DNA of 64,000 nt from Mycobacterium sp. Marseille-P9652 (GTDB lineage Bacteria > Actinomycetota > Actinomycetes > Mycobacteriales > Mycobacteriaceae), in contig NZ_CACRUY010000026.1 of NCBI RefSeq assembly GCF_902652685.1, positions 1 through 64,000 on the forward strand. The letters run 5' to 3'. Positions within the stretch are counted from its first letter, which is position 1, and the number at the start of each line of letters is the position of its first letter. Below the pieces are notes generated by a model. The model was not told the origin of the DNA. It made no database searches and saw only the letters and a program-made list of their open reading frames with translations. The position numbers were made by a program, and so were the translations under genes. Below are positions 40,836-50,031 of this stretch, piece after piece.

Positions 40836-41552
40836 GTGACCACCACCGTGACGGCCCTGCCGAACATCCTCGACCCGATGTACTGGCTGGGCGCGGGCGG
40901 CGTCTTCGGCTCTGCGGTGCTGCCGGGCATCCTCGTCATCGTCTTCATCGAGACGGGGCTGCTGTTTCCGCTGCTCCCCGGCGAATCGCTGTTGTTCACC
41001 GGCGGGCTGCTCGCCGCGCACCCCAATCCGCCGGCCAGCATCTGGGTGCTGGCCCCGGCCGTCGCGCTGGTCGCGGTCCTGGGTGACCAGACCGGGTACT
41101 TCATCGGGCGCCGGATCGGCCCGGCGCTGTTCAAGAAGGAAGACTCCCGGTTCTTCAAGAAGCACTACGTGACGGAGTCGCACGCGTTCTTCGAGAAGTA
41201 CGGGCCCTGGGCGGTGATCCTGGCGAGGTTCGCGCCGTTCCTGCGGACGTTCACCCCGGTGGTGGCCGGGGTGTCCTACATGCGCTACCCCGTGTTCCTC
41301 GGGTTCGACATCGTCGGCGGCACCCTGTGGGGAGGCGGGGTCACGCTGGCCGGCTACTTCCTGGGCACCGTGCCGTTCGTGCACCAGAACCTGGAAAAGA
41401 TCATCCTGTGCATCCTGTTCGTGTCGCTCATGCCCGCGTTCATCGCCGCCTGGCGCGGATATCGCGGACGGCGCCGGGCCAAGGCCCAGCCGCGGGATCA
41501 GGAATCCGGCTCAGGACACCCGACTCCTGCGGTACGCAACGAAACCTTCTAG
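40836..41552 (+). CDS. DedA-family membrane protein (Rv0364-like)
   Basis: A 238-residue protein with the DedA/VTT core: FIETGLLFPLLPGESLLFTGG, GDQTGYFIGRRIG, FARFAPFLRTFTPVVAGVSYMRY and a terminal helix. DedA proteins act in lipid recycling across the membrane, possibly undecaprenyl phosphate transport. GTG 40836 has TATGTT 8 bases before it, hinting at a leaderless mRNA. Its end overlaps the convergent ligase gene by 42 bases. Confidence 0.9.
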   Translation: MTTTVTALPNILDPMYWLGAGGVFGSAVLPGILVIVFIETGLLFPLLPGESLLFTGGLLAAHPNPPASIWVLAPAVALVAVLGDQTGYFIGRRIGPALFKKEDSRFFKKHYVTESHAFFEKYGPWAVILARFAPFLRTFTPVVAGVSYMRYPVFLGFDIVGGTLWGGGVTLAGYFLGTVPFVHQNLEKIILCILFVSLMPAFIAAWRGYRGRRRAKAQPRDQESGSGHPTPAVRNETF

Positions 41553-43454
41553 GAGGTCCGGCCGGTCGATCGAGCTGGTCTGGACGGCCGCGGCCGGCGC
41601 CGCCCCGAGCAGGATGCGCTTGATCGGGATCTCCAGCCGCTTACCGGTCAAGGTGCGGGGGATGCCGGGTACGGCCAGAACTTCGTCGGGCACGTGCCGC
41701 GGCGAGGCGTGCCGGCGGATCTCGCCGGCGATCTTCGACCGCAGCTCCTCGTCGAGCGCCACCCCGTCGGCCAGGTGCACGAAGAGCGGCATCCAGTAGC
41801 CGCCGTCGTCCTGCTCGACCCCGACCACCAGGCAATCGCGCACCTCGGGCAGGCGCTCGACGGCGGTGTAGATGTCCGCGCTGCCCATCCGGACGCCCAG
41901 CCGGTTCAGCGTGGCATCCGAACGGCCGTGCACCACGACCGATCCGCGGTCGGTGATCGTGATCCAGTCGCCGTGGCACCACACGCCCGGGTACTTGTCG
42001 AAGTAGGCCCCGCGGTAGCGGCTGCCGTCGTCGTCGTTCCAGAAGTACACCGGCATCGAGGGCATCGGCTTGGTGAGCACCAGCTCGCCCTCCTCCCCGA
42101 TCACCGGCTGGCCCGGGCCGGTCCAGGCCTCGATGGCCGCCCCCAGGCAGATGCACGACAGCTCGCCGGCCTTGATCGGCATGATCGGGCAGCCGCCGAG
42201 GAAGGCCGTGCAGACGTCGGTCCCGCCGCTCATCGAGATCACGGGAACCGCCCGGCCGAGCCCCTCCTGCACCCAGCGGAATCCGGACGCCGGCAGCGGC
42301 GAGCCTGTGGAACCCACCGCGCGCACCCCGTCGAGCCGGTAGGAGGTGCCTGGCCTCAGGTCCTCCTTGGCGCAGGCCAGCAGATAGCCGGCCCCCGCGC
42401 CGAGCACGTTCACGCCGGCGTCGGCGGCGACCCGCCACAGGCCGTCGGTCGACGGATGCGTCGGGCTGCCGTCGTAGAGCACGATCGTGGCGCCGACCAG
42501 CAGCCCGGACACCAGGAAGTTCCACATCATCCAGCTGGTGGACGAGTACCACATGAAGCGGTCGCCGGGGTGCAGGTCCAGCTGCATGTGCAGGTACTTG
42601 AGGTGCTCGAGCGTGACGCCGCCGTGGCCGTGCACGATGCCCTTCGGCTTGCCCGTGGTGCCCGACGAGAACATCACCCACAGCGGGTGGGCGAACGGAA
42701 CGGGGGTGATGTCGAGCTCGGCGTCGGCGGCGACCGCGGTGGCCCAGGGCACGCTGCCGTCGGGGCCGCCGAGGCCGAGCCGGGGCACGACGACGGTGGC
42801 GCGCAGCGTGGGCATCGCGCGCCGGATCTCGTCCAGCTCCGCGCGCCGGTCGATGCGCTTGCCGCCGTAGATCGACCCGTCGGTGGCCACCAGCACGGCG
42901 GGCTCCACCTGGCCCAGCCGCGCGACCACCCCGTCGACCGATACGTCCTGGTTGCACACCCCCCAGATCGCGCCCACGCTGGCGGCGGCCAAGGCGGCGA
43001 CGACGGCCTCCCCCACGTTGGGCAGGTAGCCGACCACGGCGTCGCCGGGCTTGACGCCGAGGCCGCGCAGGTAGGCGGCGAACGCCGCGGTCTCGGATTG
43101 CAACCGCGCCCACGACCACTCCGCGGAGCCGTCCTCGCCGACGACGATCAGCGCGGGACGTTCGTCGGTGGCGTGCCGGAACGCCTCGGTGGCGTAGTTG
43201 AGGGTCGCGCCGGGGAACCACTCGGCGCCGGGCATGTCGCGGATGCCCAGCACGGCCCGCGGCGGGCTGTCGGCCCGGATGTCGAAGTACGTCCAGACGG
43301 CGTCCCAGAACCAGTCGATGTCGTCGACCGACTGGCGCAGGAGTTCGTGGTAGTCGCCGTACTCGCCGCGGTCGGTCATGGCCAGCCAGGCCATGAAGCG
43401 GGTGAGGTTGGCGTCGGCCAGCGTCGCCTCGTCCGGGGTCCAGTCGCCGTTCAT
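41511..43454 (-). CDS. Acetoacetate-CoA ligase
   Basis: A 647-residue acyl-adenylate synthetase of the AacS type: MPGAEWFPGATLNYATEAF, VMFSSGTTGKPKGIVHGHGG (AMP loop), SMSGGTDVCTAFLGG and RSDATLNRLGVRMGSADIY, with the C-terminal lysine in PRTLTGKRLEIPIK. It activates acetoacetate to acetoacetyl-CoA. ATG 43454 overlaps the stop of the GH76 gene (ATGA). The two proteins have no obvious common pathway. Confidence 0.92.
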   Translation of the reverse strand: MNGDWTPDEATLADANLTRFMAWLAMTDRGEYGDYHELLRQSVDDIDWFWDAVWTYFDIRADSPPRAVLGIRDMPGAEWFPGATLNYATEAFRHATDERPALIVVGEDGSAEWSWARLQSETAAFAAYLRGLGVKPGDAVVGYLPNVGEAVVAALAAASVGAIWGVCNQDVSVDGVVARLGQVEPAVLVATDGSIYGGKRIDRRAELDEIRRAMPTLRATVVVPRLGLGGPDGSVPWATAVAADAELDITPVPFAHPLWVMFSSGTTGKPKGIVHGHGGVTLEHLKYLHMQLDLHPGDRFMWYSSTSWMMWNFLVSGLLVGATIVLYDGSPTHPSTDGLWRVAADAGVNVLGAGAGYLLACAKEDLRPGTSYRLDGVRAVGSTGSPLPASGFRWVQEGLGRAVPVISMSGGTDVCTAFLGGCPIMPIKAGELSCICLGAAIEAWTGPGQPVIGEEGELVLTKPMPSMPVYFWNDDDGSRYRGAYFDKYPGVWCHGDWITITDRGSVVVHGRSDATLNRLGVRMGSADIYTAVERLPEVRDCLVVGVEQDDGGYWMPLFVHLADGVALDEELRSKIAGEIRRHASPRHVPDEVLAVPGIPRTLTGKRLEIPIKRILLGAAPAAAVQTSSIDRPDLLEGFVAYRRSRVS

Positions 43455-44602
43455 GCCGGCGTCGAGTCGCTGCCGTTCGCTGTCACGGCGGTGACGTTAC
43501 AGGCGGCCTCCATCAGCATCCAGCCCGAAAGTTGCACCGACAGGTCGCGTTCGGCGATCTCCGACGCGTTGACGGCACCCTCGACGAACTGCGCCTCCCG
43601 GCCGCCCGCAACAGGCAGCTCCGCGTCGCGGTCCCACGACGCCCCGAACAGCGGCAGGCCGTCGACCGTCTGGCGGTAGTCCCACGCCGACTTGGCCGAC
43701 GACAGCACGATCGAACGCGCGGTGTCGCGGGCGACCGCGTCGTCGGCGGAGTCACCGGGCAGGTCGGTGGCGACCAGCGCGAGGTACCGCGCGGTGATGC
43801 CGGCGAACAGGCCGCCGTCGCCCCCGCCCGAGCCCTTGAGGACGCCCGACGACGCCATGTGCTCGCCCACGGCCGCGACCAGCCGGTGCACCCGCGCCGC
43901 GTGCCGCGCCCGCACCTCCTCGCCGGTGCGGGCGGCCAGCTCGGTCTCCAGCCCCAGCACGACGCCCTGGCAGTAGGTGTACTGCGCACGGACCAGCGAG
44001 CCGGCCTTGATGCCGTCGAACACCAGATGGGTCTCGGGGTCGATCAGCGTGCGGTCGATCCAGTCGCCCATCTGCTCGGCGCGCTTGAGGCGATCGCCAT
44101 CGGGTGGGTACCGGGCGAGGAAGATGCCGGCCGGGCCGTTGGCGGGGGCGTTGAAGAACTGGTCCTGCTTGCGCCACGGGATGCCGCCGCCGTCCTCGGG
44201 CACCCACGCGTTGACGAACTGCTCGGCGAGCTTGGGCAGCGCCCGGTGGCGCTCGACGCCGGCGATGCGCGCGGCCCGCTCGAGCGCCAGCGCCAGCCAG
44301 GCCATGTCGTCGTAGTAGCTGTTGGTCCAGCGGAAGTTGTTGCGCAGCCGGTGGCTGCGGACCTGCCGGTTGATCCTGGTCCGCCGTTCCGGCTGCGGGT
44401 CGCGCCGCTGCGCGTCGACCAGGCAGTCCAGCAGGTGCGCCTGCCACCAGTAGTGCCAGGTGCCGAATCGCTTGTCCCGCCCGGTCGGGGGCCAGGCCAC
44501 CACGCCCAGCTGGGTCGCGGGCAGCCCCCACAGCCGCTTGAGGTGGCGCTTCGTGACCGCGGCTTCGGAGCTGGCCGCCCGGTTGAGCCATACCTGATCC
44601 AT
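43451..44602 (-). CDS. GH76-family protein (Rv0365c-like)
   Basis: A 383-residue alpha/alpha-barrel protein of glycoside hydrolase family 76 (alpha-1,6-mannanases). The neighbouring-Asp motif NSYYDDMAWLALAL (near residue 100) is present, along with YTYCQGVVLGLE and SAWDYRQTVDGLPLFGASW. No signal peptide is visible, which is odd for an enzyme that would cut mannan in the envelope. It might act on cytosolic oligosaccharides or be exported by another route. ATG 44602; frames upstream are not supported. Confidence 0.85.
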   Translation of the reverse strand: MDQVWLNRAASSEAAVTKRHLKRLWGLPATQLGVVAWPPTGRDKRFGTWHYWWQAHLLDCLVDAQRRDPQPERRTRINRQVRSHRLRNNFRWTNSYYDDMAWLALALERAARIAGVERHRALPKLAEQFVNAWVPEDGGGIPWRKQDQFFNAPANGPAGIFLARYPPDGDRLKRAEQMGDWIDRTLIDPETHLVFDGIKAGSLVRAQYTYCQGVVLGLETELAARTGEEVRARHAARVHRLVAAVGEHMASSGVLKGSGGGDGGLFAGITARYLALVATDLPGDSADDAVARDTARSIVLSSAKSAWDYRQTVDGLPLFGASWDRDAELPVAGGREAQFVEGAVNASEIAERDLSVQLSGWMLMEAACNVTAVTANGSDSTPA

Positions 44603-44686
44603 GCTGTCGATCCTGCCTGACGGCTGGGCGGGCGAGCGGGCCGACGAGTGTGCGTCCTCGGCGAATACATACCCGCTGCCCGGGGG

Positions 44687-45187
44687 ATGCTGGAGTCCAT
44701 GGGATCCCCGACCGGCCTCAACGTCAATGGGCGGCAGTACGACGTCGACGCCGACGACGACACGCCGTTGCTCTACGTGCTGCGCAACCACCTCGGCCTG
44801 AAGGGGACCCGGTTCGGCTGCGGGATCGGCCTGTGCGGCGCGTGCTTCGTGCTCGCCGACGGCCGTCCCGTCTACTCCTGCAACACCCCGCTGTGGTCGG
44901 TGGCGGGGACGTCGATCCGCACGGTCGAGGGCCTGGGCACCGACGGCGAGCCACACCCGGTGGCGCGCGCCCTGGTCGATGAGCAGGCCGCGCAATGCGG
45001 CTACTGCATGTCGGGGATCGTGGTCGCCGCCGCCGCGCTGCTGGCCGACAACCCCGACCCGAACGATGCCGAAGTCCGCGCGGCGCTGGACCCGAACCTG
45101 TGCCGGTGCGGCTCGCACAACCGGGTGGTCCGGGCGGTGCTGCGGGCCGCCGCTGAGTTGAGGGGGCCGGCCGATGGCGGCCGCTGA
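44687..45187 (+). CDS. 2Fe-2S subunit, isoquinoline oxidoreductase alpha-like
   Basis: A 166-residue iron-sulfur protein. A plant-type cluster (Cys45, 50, 53, 65: GCGIGLCGACF and YSCN) is followed by the second cluster (Cys104, 107, 139, 141: QCGYCMSG and LCRCGSH). This is the small subunit of a molybdenum hydroxylase. ATG 44699 is an alternative start. It overlaps the large-subunit gene by 14 bases. The pair resembles isoquinoline 1-oxidoreductase, which lacks an FAD subunit, and none is encoded here. Confidence 0.85.
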   Translation: MLESMGSPTGLNVNGRQYDVDADDDTPLLYVLRNHLGLKGTRFGCGIGLCGACFVLADGRPVYSCNTPLWSVAGTSIRTVEGLGTDGEPHPVARALVDEQAAQCGYCMSGIVVAAAALLADNPDPNDAEVRAALDPNLCRCGSHNRVVRAVLRAAAELRGPADGGR

Positions 45188-47294
45188 CGTCTCACCGTCG
45201 CTGACGGCCAACCCGCTGCTGAGCGCCTGGCTTCGCATCGACCCGGACGGGATCGTCGAGGTGCGCTCGGGCAAGGTCGAGCTCGGGCAGGGCGTCCTGA
45301 CGGCGCTCGCGCAGATCGCCGCCGAGGAGCTCGACGTCGACCTGTCCCGGATCCGGATGGTCCCGGCCGCAACGGATCTCAGCCCGGACGAGGGCTTCAC
45401 CGCGGGCAGCCGGTCGATCCAGCATTCGGGCGCGGCCCTGCGGCAGGTGTGCGCCGAGGCGCGGGCGCTCTACCTCGAGGCCGCCGCGGCCAAGCTGGCC
45501 GTGTCCGCCGACGAGTTGGAGGTGGCGGACGGCCAGATCCAGGGCCCGAACGGCCTCGACACCAGCTATTGGGAGCTGGCCGACGACGCGCTGCTGGACC
45601 GGGAGGCGACGGGCGACGCGGCGCCCAAGCCGGGATCGTCCTACGGGCTCGTCGGCACCGACGCGGCGCGCCTGGACCTGCCCGACAAGCTGACCGGCCG
45701 GCCGCGCTACGTGCACGACCTGACGCTCGACGGGCAGCTGTACGGGCGGGTCGTGCGGCCGCCTTCGCGCGGGGCGGGGCTGCGGGAGCTCGACGCGGGC
45801 CCGACCCTGGCGTTGCCCGGCGTCGTCACGGTCGTGCGCGACGGCGACTTCCTGGGGGTGGTGGCCGAACGGGAGGAGGCGGCGCTGCGCGCCGCCGATC
45901 AGCTGCGCGCGGACACACGCTGGGACGAGCGGCCGACGCTGCCGGACGAGGACGACCTGCCGGGCTTCCTGATGTCGGCGCGGGCCGAGACCGCGGTGCT
46001 CGCCGAGAAAGTGGCCGCGGACCCGGCGGCGCCGGCGCGGTCGCATTCGGCGCGCTACCACCGGCCGTATCTCGCGCACGCCTCGATCGGCCCCTCGTCG
46101 GCGGCGGCCCTGGCGCACCCGGACGGCCGGCTCGAGGTGTGGTCGCAGAGCCAGGGCGTCTACCAGCTGCGGCGGGATATCGCCGCAGCGCTTGACCTTT
46201 CGCCCGAGCGCGTGGTGCTGCGTCACGCGGAGGGCGCCGGCTGTTACGGCCACAATGGCGCCGACGACGTCGCGATGGACGCGGCGCTGCTGGCGCGCGC
46301 GGTGCCCGGGCGCCCGGTCCACGTGGTGTGGTCGCGGGCCGACGAACTGGCGTGGGCGCCGTTCGGGCCGGCCGGTGTGGTCGAGATCGCCGCCGACTGC
46401 GCCGAGGACGGCAGCGTGCTGGGCTGGCGCCACGAGATCTGGAGCGGCAGCTACATGGGCCGTCCCGGAACGACCCCGACGAACGCGTTGCTCGGGGCCA
46501 GCCACCGCGCCGGCGGTGAGCCGATCCGCGCCGGCGGCGCGCCGCCGCTGGAGTGGGGCGGGGGCACGGGCCGAAACTCCATGCCCGGCTATGACTTTCC
46601 GGCTTGTCGCGTGACCAACCACCTGCTGACCGAGATGCCGCTGCGTACCTCGGCGCTGCGGTCGCTGGGCGCCTTCGTCAACGTGTTCGCGATCGAGTCG
46701 TTCGTGGACGAGCTCGCGGCCGCGGCGGGCCGCGACCCGCTCGAGTTCCGGCTCGCGCAGCTGTCGGACCCGCGGGGCCGGGCGGTGCTTTCGGCGGCGG
46801 CGTCCCGGGCCGGCTGGGCCGACTGGTCACCGTGGGAGTCCGTGGGGCGCGGCATCGGCTACGCGCGCTACAAGAACGCGGCCGCGTACTGCGCGGTGGT
46901 GGCCGAGGTCGAGGCGGTCGACGAGGTTCGGGTGCGGCGGCTGACGATCGCGGTGGACGCGGGCCTGCTGATCAATCCCGACGGCGCCGCCAACCAGATC
47001 GAGGGCGGCGCCGTGCAGGCTACCAGCTGGACGCTCAAGGAGCGGGTGCGGTTCGACCGGCACAACGTCATCAGCGACACCTGGGAGACCTATCCGATCC
47101 TGCGGTTCTCCGAGGTGCCCGCCGTGGACGTGGAACTTGTTGGCGCGCAGAATAATTCACCGCTGGGCGTCGGCGAGTGCACGCAGGGTCCGACGGCGGC
47201 CGCCATCGCCAACGCGGTGTGCGACGCGATCGGCGTCCGGGTGCGTTCGCTGCCGCTGACGCCCGAACAGCTCATCGCCGCGATGCCGGACTAG
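45174..47294 (+). CDS. Molybdopterin-binding subunit, isoquinoline oxidoreductase beta-like
   Basis: A 706-residue large subunit of the xanthine dehydrogenase family in the two-subunit form. Cofactor motifs: VRSGKVELGQGVLTAL near the start, GAGCYGHNGADDVAMDA, RTSALRSLGAFVNVFAIES, and the catalytic Glu in PLGVGECTQGP near the end. It would hydroxylate an N-heterocycle or oxidise an aldehyde; the substrate is not predictable. It does not have the CO-dehydrogenase loop AYxCSFR. Convergent with coxE, overlapping it by 23 bases. Confidence 0.85.
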   Translation: MAAADVSPSLTANPLLSAWLRIDPDGIVEVRSGKVELGQGVLTALAQIAAEELDVDLSRIRMVPAATDLSPDEGFTAGSRSIQHSGAALRQVCAEARALYLEAAAAKLAVSADELEVADGQIQGPNGLDTSYWELADDALLDREATGDAAPKPGSSYGLVGTDAARLDLPDKLTGRPRYVHDLTLDGQLYGRVVRPPSRGAGLRELDAGPTLALPGVVTVVRDGDFLGVVAEREEAALRAADQLRADTRWDERPTLPDEDDLPGFLMSARAETAVLAEKVAADPAAPARSHSARYHRPYLAHASIGPSSAAALAHPDGRLEVWSQSQGVYQLRRDIAAALDLSPERVVLRHAEGAGCYGHNGADDVAMDAALLARAVPGRPVHVVWSRADELAWAPFGPAGVVEIAADCAEDGSVLGWRHEIWSGSYMGRPGTTPTNALLGASHRAGGEPIRAGGAPPLEWGGGTGRNSMPGYDFPACRVTNHLLTEMPLRTSALRSLGAFVNVFAIESFVDELAAAAGRDPLEFRLAQLSDPRGRAVLSAAASRAGWADWSPWESVGRGIGYARYKNAAAYCAVVAEVEAVDEVRVRRLTIAVDAGLLINPDGAANQIEGGAVQATSWTLKERVRFDRHNVISDTWETYPILRFSEVPAVDVELVGAQNNSPLGVGECTQGPTAAAIANAVCDAIGVRVRSLPLTPEQLIAAMPD

Positions 47295-48483
47295 CCGTCA
47301 GCGCGTCGAGCAGCTCGCGCAGGCCGGCCAGCGAGTGGGCCGGGAGGAAGAGGTCGCAGTACGGCAGGGCGGCGGCCATCGAGCCGGTCAGCGGCTCGAA
47401 ATCCCGTTGCGCCGCGCGGGGATTCAGCCAGACCAGCAGCGCGGCACGGCGGCGCAGCCGGGCCATCGCATGGGCCAGCACCTCGGGGGGATCGCTGTCC
47501 CACCCGTCGGAGGCGACGATCACCACCGCGCCGCGCAGCGCGTTGCCGTGCGGCGCGGCCAGCAGCGCCGCGAGGCTGCGGCCGATGAAGGTGCCGCCGA
47601 ATCGGTCGGTCACCTTCGCGTTGGCCCGCTGGAGCGCCACCTCCGCCGAACGCTGGGACAGCACGGCGGTGAGCCGGGTCAGCGACGTGGCGAAGGCGAA
47701 GACCTCGGGACGAATTCCCTTGCGCCGGAGTGCCGCCGCGCGCATCAGGTGCAGGTAGACCGCGGCGTACGGCTGCATCGAACGGCTCACGTCGCAGGCC
47801 AGCACGACGCGCCGGGGCCTGCGGCGCGGCCGGGCGCGCGCCAGGGTCACGGCCTCGAAGCCCGTCGCGCGGGAGGCGTTCATCGTCGCGCGCAGGTCGA
47901 CGCGCTTGCCGCAGGCGCTGGCCTCGAGCCGCATGCTGCGCCGCCGGGGCCAGCGCGTGACCGTCGCCTCCAGCCAGGCGCCGAGCAGGCGCAGGTCGTC
48001 GGCGTCGAAGCGGTCGAACGGCCGATCGGCCAGCCCGGCCAGGCGGCCGGGCAGCACGTCGGGCACGAGAAGGCTGGCGGCCCCGTCATCTTCGCGCCCG
48101 GCGACGACGGGTGTCGTCCAGGGCAGGGACGCGTCCGCGCCGGCTCGACCGCCGGGCCGGCGCAACACACCGGCCGCCGGTGTCTTGGGGCCGGGCAGCG
48201 GGAGCGGCGGCTCGCGCGTCGGGGCGCCGTCGGGCGGGGCCGTGCCGAACGCCGCCGCGAACACGGCGTCGAAGGCGGCGAGGTCGTCCACCCGGTTCAC
48301 CAGGGTCAGCCGCGCCGCCCAGTACAGCGCGCTCGTGGAGTCCGGCGGCAGCCGGCGCAGCGCCTGCACGAAGTTCCCCGGGCCGTCGGCCGGAACCGGC
48401 ACCCCGGCGCCGCGCAGGCGCACCACCAGCGCGGCCGCGAACGCCGCCAGGTCGACGCCCCGCAACAGCGCTGGCCCGCTCAC
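47272..48483 (-). CDS. coxE: VWA-domain protein CoxE
   Basis: A 403-residue protein of the CoxE type. The C-terminal von Willebrand A domain has a full MIDAS (LACDVSRSM, then FGGTFIGRSL and VASDGWDSDPPEV). The N-terminal part is helical. CoxE works with the AAA ATPase CoxD in inserting copper and sulfur at the Mo-Cu site of CO dehydrogenase. Last gene of the cox operon; GTG 48483. Confidence 0.88.
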   Translation of the reverse strand: MSGPALLRGVDLAAFAAALVVRLRGAGVPVPADGPGNFVQALRRLPPDSTSALYWAARLTLVNRVDDLAAFDAVFAAAFGTAPPDGAPTREPPLPLPGPKTPAAGVLRRPGGRAGADASLPWTTPVVAGREDDGAASLLVPDVLPGRLAGLADRPFDRFDADDLRLLGAWLEATVTRWPRRRSMRLEASACGKRVDLRATMNASRATGFEAVTLARARPRRRPRRVVLACDVSRSMQPYAAVYLHLMRAAALRRKGIRPEVFAFATSLTRLTAVLSQRSAEVALQRANAKVTDRFGGTFIGRSLAALLAAPHGNALRGAVVIVASDGWDSDPPEVLAHAMARLRRRAALLVWLNPRAAQRDFEPLTGSMAAALPYCDLFLPAHSLAGLRELLDALTASPASRR

Positions 48484-48490
48484 GGGCCCG

Positions 48491-49135
48491 CTAACCCCTG
48501 CGGCCGAGCGCCCACCCGATCACCAGCGCGACGAGCGCGACGATCAGCACCGGGGCGTACTTCTTGAGCTGGTTGGCGCCGGACAGCTCGAGCAGGTCGA
48601 TCGGTTCGGGCTCTTGTGCGGCCGCGTGGCGCGGCGGCGCGACGACGCCGACCTGCGCGGGGCCCTCCGGCGTGGCGGGGGCGGCGACGCTCTCCCCGGC
48701 CAACTCGGCCTCCAGGGATTCGACGAACTGACCGAGCAGCTTCTCCGACACCTGCTGCAGCATGCCGCTGCCGAACTGGGCCAGCTTGCCGACGATCTTC
48801 ATGTCGGTGTCGACGGTGACGGCGGTGCGGTCGCCCTCCTCGTGCAGCTGGGCGGTGACCGTGGCGGCCGCGTTGCCGGTCCCGCGCGTCTCCTTGCCCT
48901 TGGCGTCGATCACCGCGCGGTACTGGGCGCGGTCGTGCTCGACGAAGCGCACCTTGCCGCTGAACTCGCTCGTGACCGGTCCGACCTTGACCTTGACCTT
49001 GCCGAAGTAGTCGTCGCCCTCGTGGCCGGTGAGCGCCGCGCCGGGCATCAGCGGGATCACCTGCTCCAGGTCGCTCAACACATCCCAGGCCTTCTCGATG
49101 GGTGCGCTGACGGTGAACTGGTTGGCGATCTTCAT
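48491..49135 (-). CDS. coxG: CoxG, SRPBCC-fold protein with membrane anchor
   Basis: A 214-residue protein: an SRPBCC/START-like domain (MKIANQFTVSAPIEKAWDVL, LMPGAALTGHEGDDYFGKV), a linker, and a C-terminal membrane helix (YAPVLIVALVALVIGWALG). CoxG proteins have recently been described as quinone carriers linking CO dehydrogenase to the membrane respiratory chain; the anchor agrees with such a role. ATG 49135. Confidence 0.9.
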   Translation of the reverse strand: MKIANQFTVSAPIEKAWDVLSDLEQVIPLMPGAALTGHEGDDYFGKVKVKVGPVTSEFSGKVRFVEHDRAQYRAVIDAKGKETRGTGNAAATVTAQLHEEGDRTAVTVDTDMKIVGKLAQFGSGMLQQVSEKLLGQFVESLEAELAGESVAAPATPEGPAQVGVVAPPRHAAAQEPEPIDLLELSGANQLKKYAPVLIVALVALVIGWALGRRG

Positions 49136-49148
49136 GCTGTCGGTCCTC

Positions 49149-50027
49149 TCAGGTGCGGCAGTACTCGGTCAGTGCGTCGCGGATCAGCGTACGGTCATCG
49201 GGGGTCTTGGCCAGCGCCCCCAGGGTGGTCAGCGCGGCCGGCGCCGCGTCGTCGACCAGATCCGCCACGCCCAGTGACAGCAGGGCGGCGACCCAGTCGA
49301 TCGTCTCGGCGACGCCGGGCGGCTTGTCCAAGTCGAGACTCCTTGCGCGGCCGACGAACTGGGTGGCGCGCTCGATCAGCGGCGCCGTCGCCCCCGGCAC
49401 GGTGCGGCGGACGATCGCGGCCGCCCGGGCGGGTTCCGGGTAGTCGATCCAGTGATACAGGCAGCGGCGGCGCAGCGCGTCGTGCAGGTCGCGGCTCCGG
49501 TTGGAGGTGAGCACCACGATGGGCGGCCGCTCCGCGACGAAGGTGCCCAGTTCGGGGACAGTGACGGCGGCCTCCCCGAGGAATTCGAGCAGCAGCGCCT
49601 CGAATTCGTCGTCAGAGCGGTCGATTTCGTCGATCAGGAGCACGGGCGGGGTGCGGCCGCGATGCCGCACGCAGCGCAGGATGGGCCGGTCGAGCAGGTA
49701 GGTCTCGGTGTACAGGTCGGCTTCGTCGATGGTGGCGCCGCGTGCCTCGGCGAGCCGGATCGAGAGCAGCTGGCGCTGGTAGTTCCAGTCGTAAAGCGCC
49801 TCGCCGGCGGTCAGGCCCTCGTAGCACTGCAACCGGACGAGTGGCGTGTCGAGCACGGCCGCAAGCGCTTTCGCGGCGGTCGTCTTGCCCACTCCCGGTT
49901 CGCCCTCCAGCAGCAGCGGCCGGCCGAGCGTCACCGCGAGGAAGATCGCCGACGCCGTTCCGGTATCCAGCAGGTAGTCCTGCTCGTCGAACCGGCCGGC
50001 GACCTCCTCGACGTCACCGAACATCAC
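49149..50027 (-). CDS. coxD: MoxR-family AAA ATPase CoxD
   Basis: A 292-residue AAA+ ATPase: LLLEGEPGVGKTTAAKAL (Walker A), PPVLLIDEIDRSDDEFEA (Walker B), VLTSNRSRDL (sensor). CoxD matures the CuSMo centre in form I CO dehydrogenase. The start is GTG 50027 or, one codon on, ATG 50024. It begins 4 bases past the stop of the XdhC/YHS gene. Confidence 0.92.
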   Translation of the reverse strand: MMFGDVEEVAGRFDEQDYLLDTGTASAIFLAVTLGRPLLLEGEPGVGKTTAAKALAAVLDTPLVRLQCYEGLTAGEALYDWNYQRQLLSIRLAEARGATIDEADLYTETYLLDRPILRCVRHRGRTPPVLLIDEIDRSDDEFEALLLEFLGEAAVTVPELGTFVAERPPIVVLTSNRSRDLHDALRRRCLYHWIDYPEPARAAAIVRRTVPGATAPLIERATQFVGRARSLDLDKPPGVAETIDWVAALLSLGVADLVDDAAPAALTTLGALAKTPDDRTLIRDALTEYCRT

Positions 50028-50031
50028 GTAC

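Noticed and set aside
44687-47294. iorA/iorB-like genes as additional coxS/coxL (form II)
   Set aside because: No FAD subunit, neither AYxCSFR nor AYRGAGR seen, and the layout fits the two-subunit isoquinoline type.
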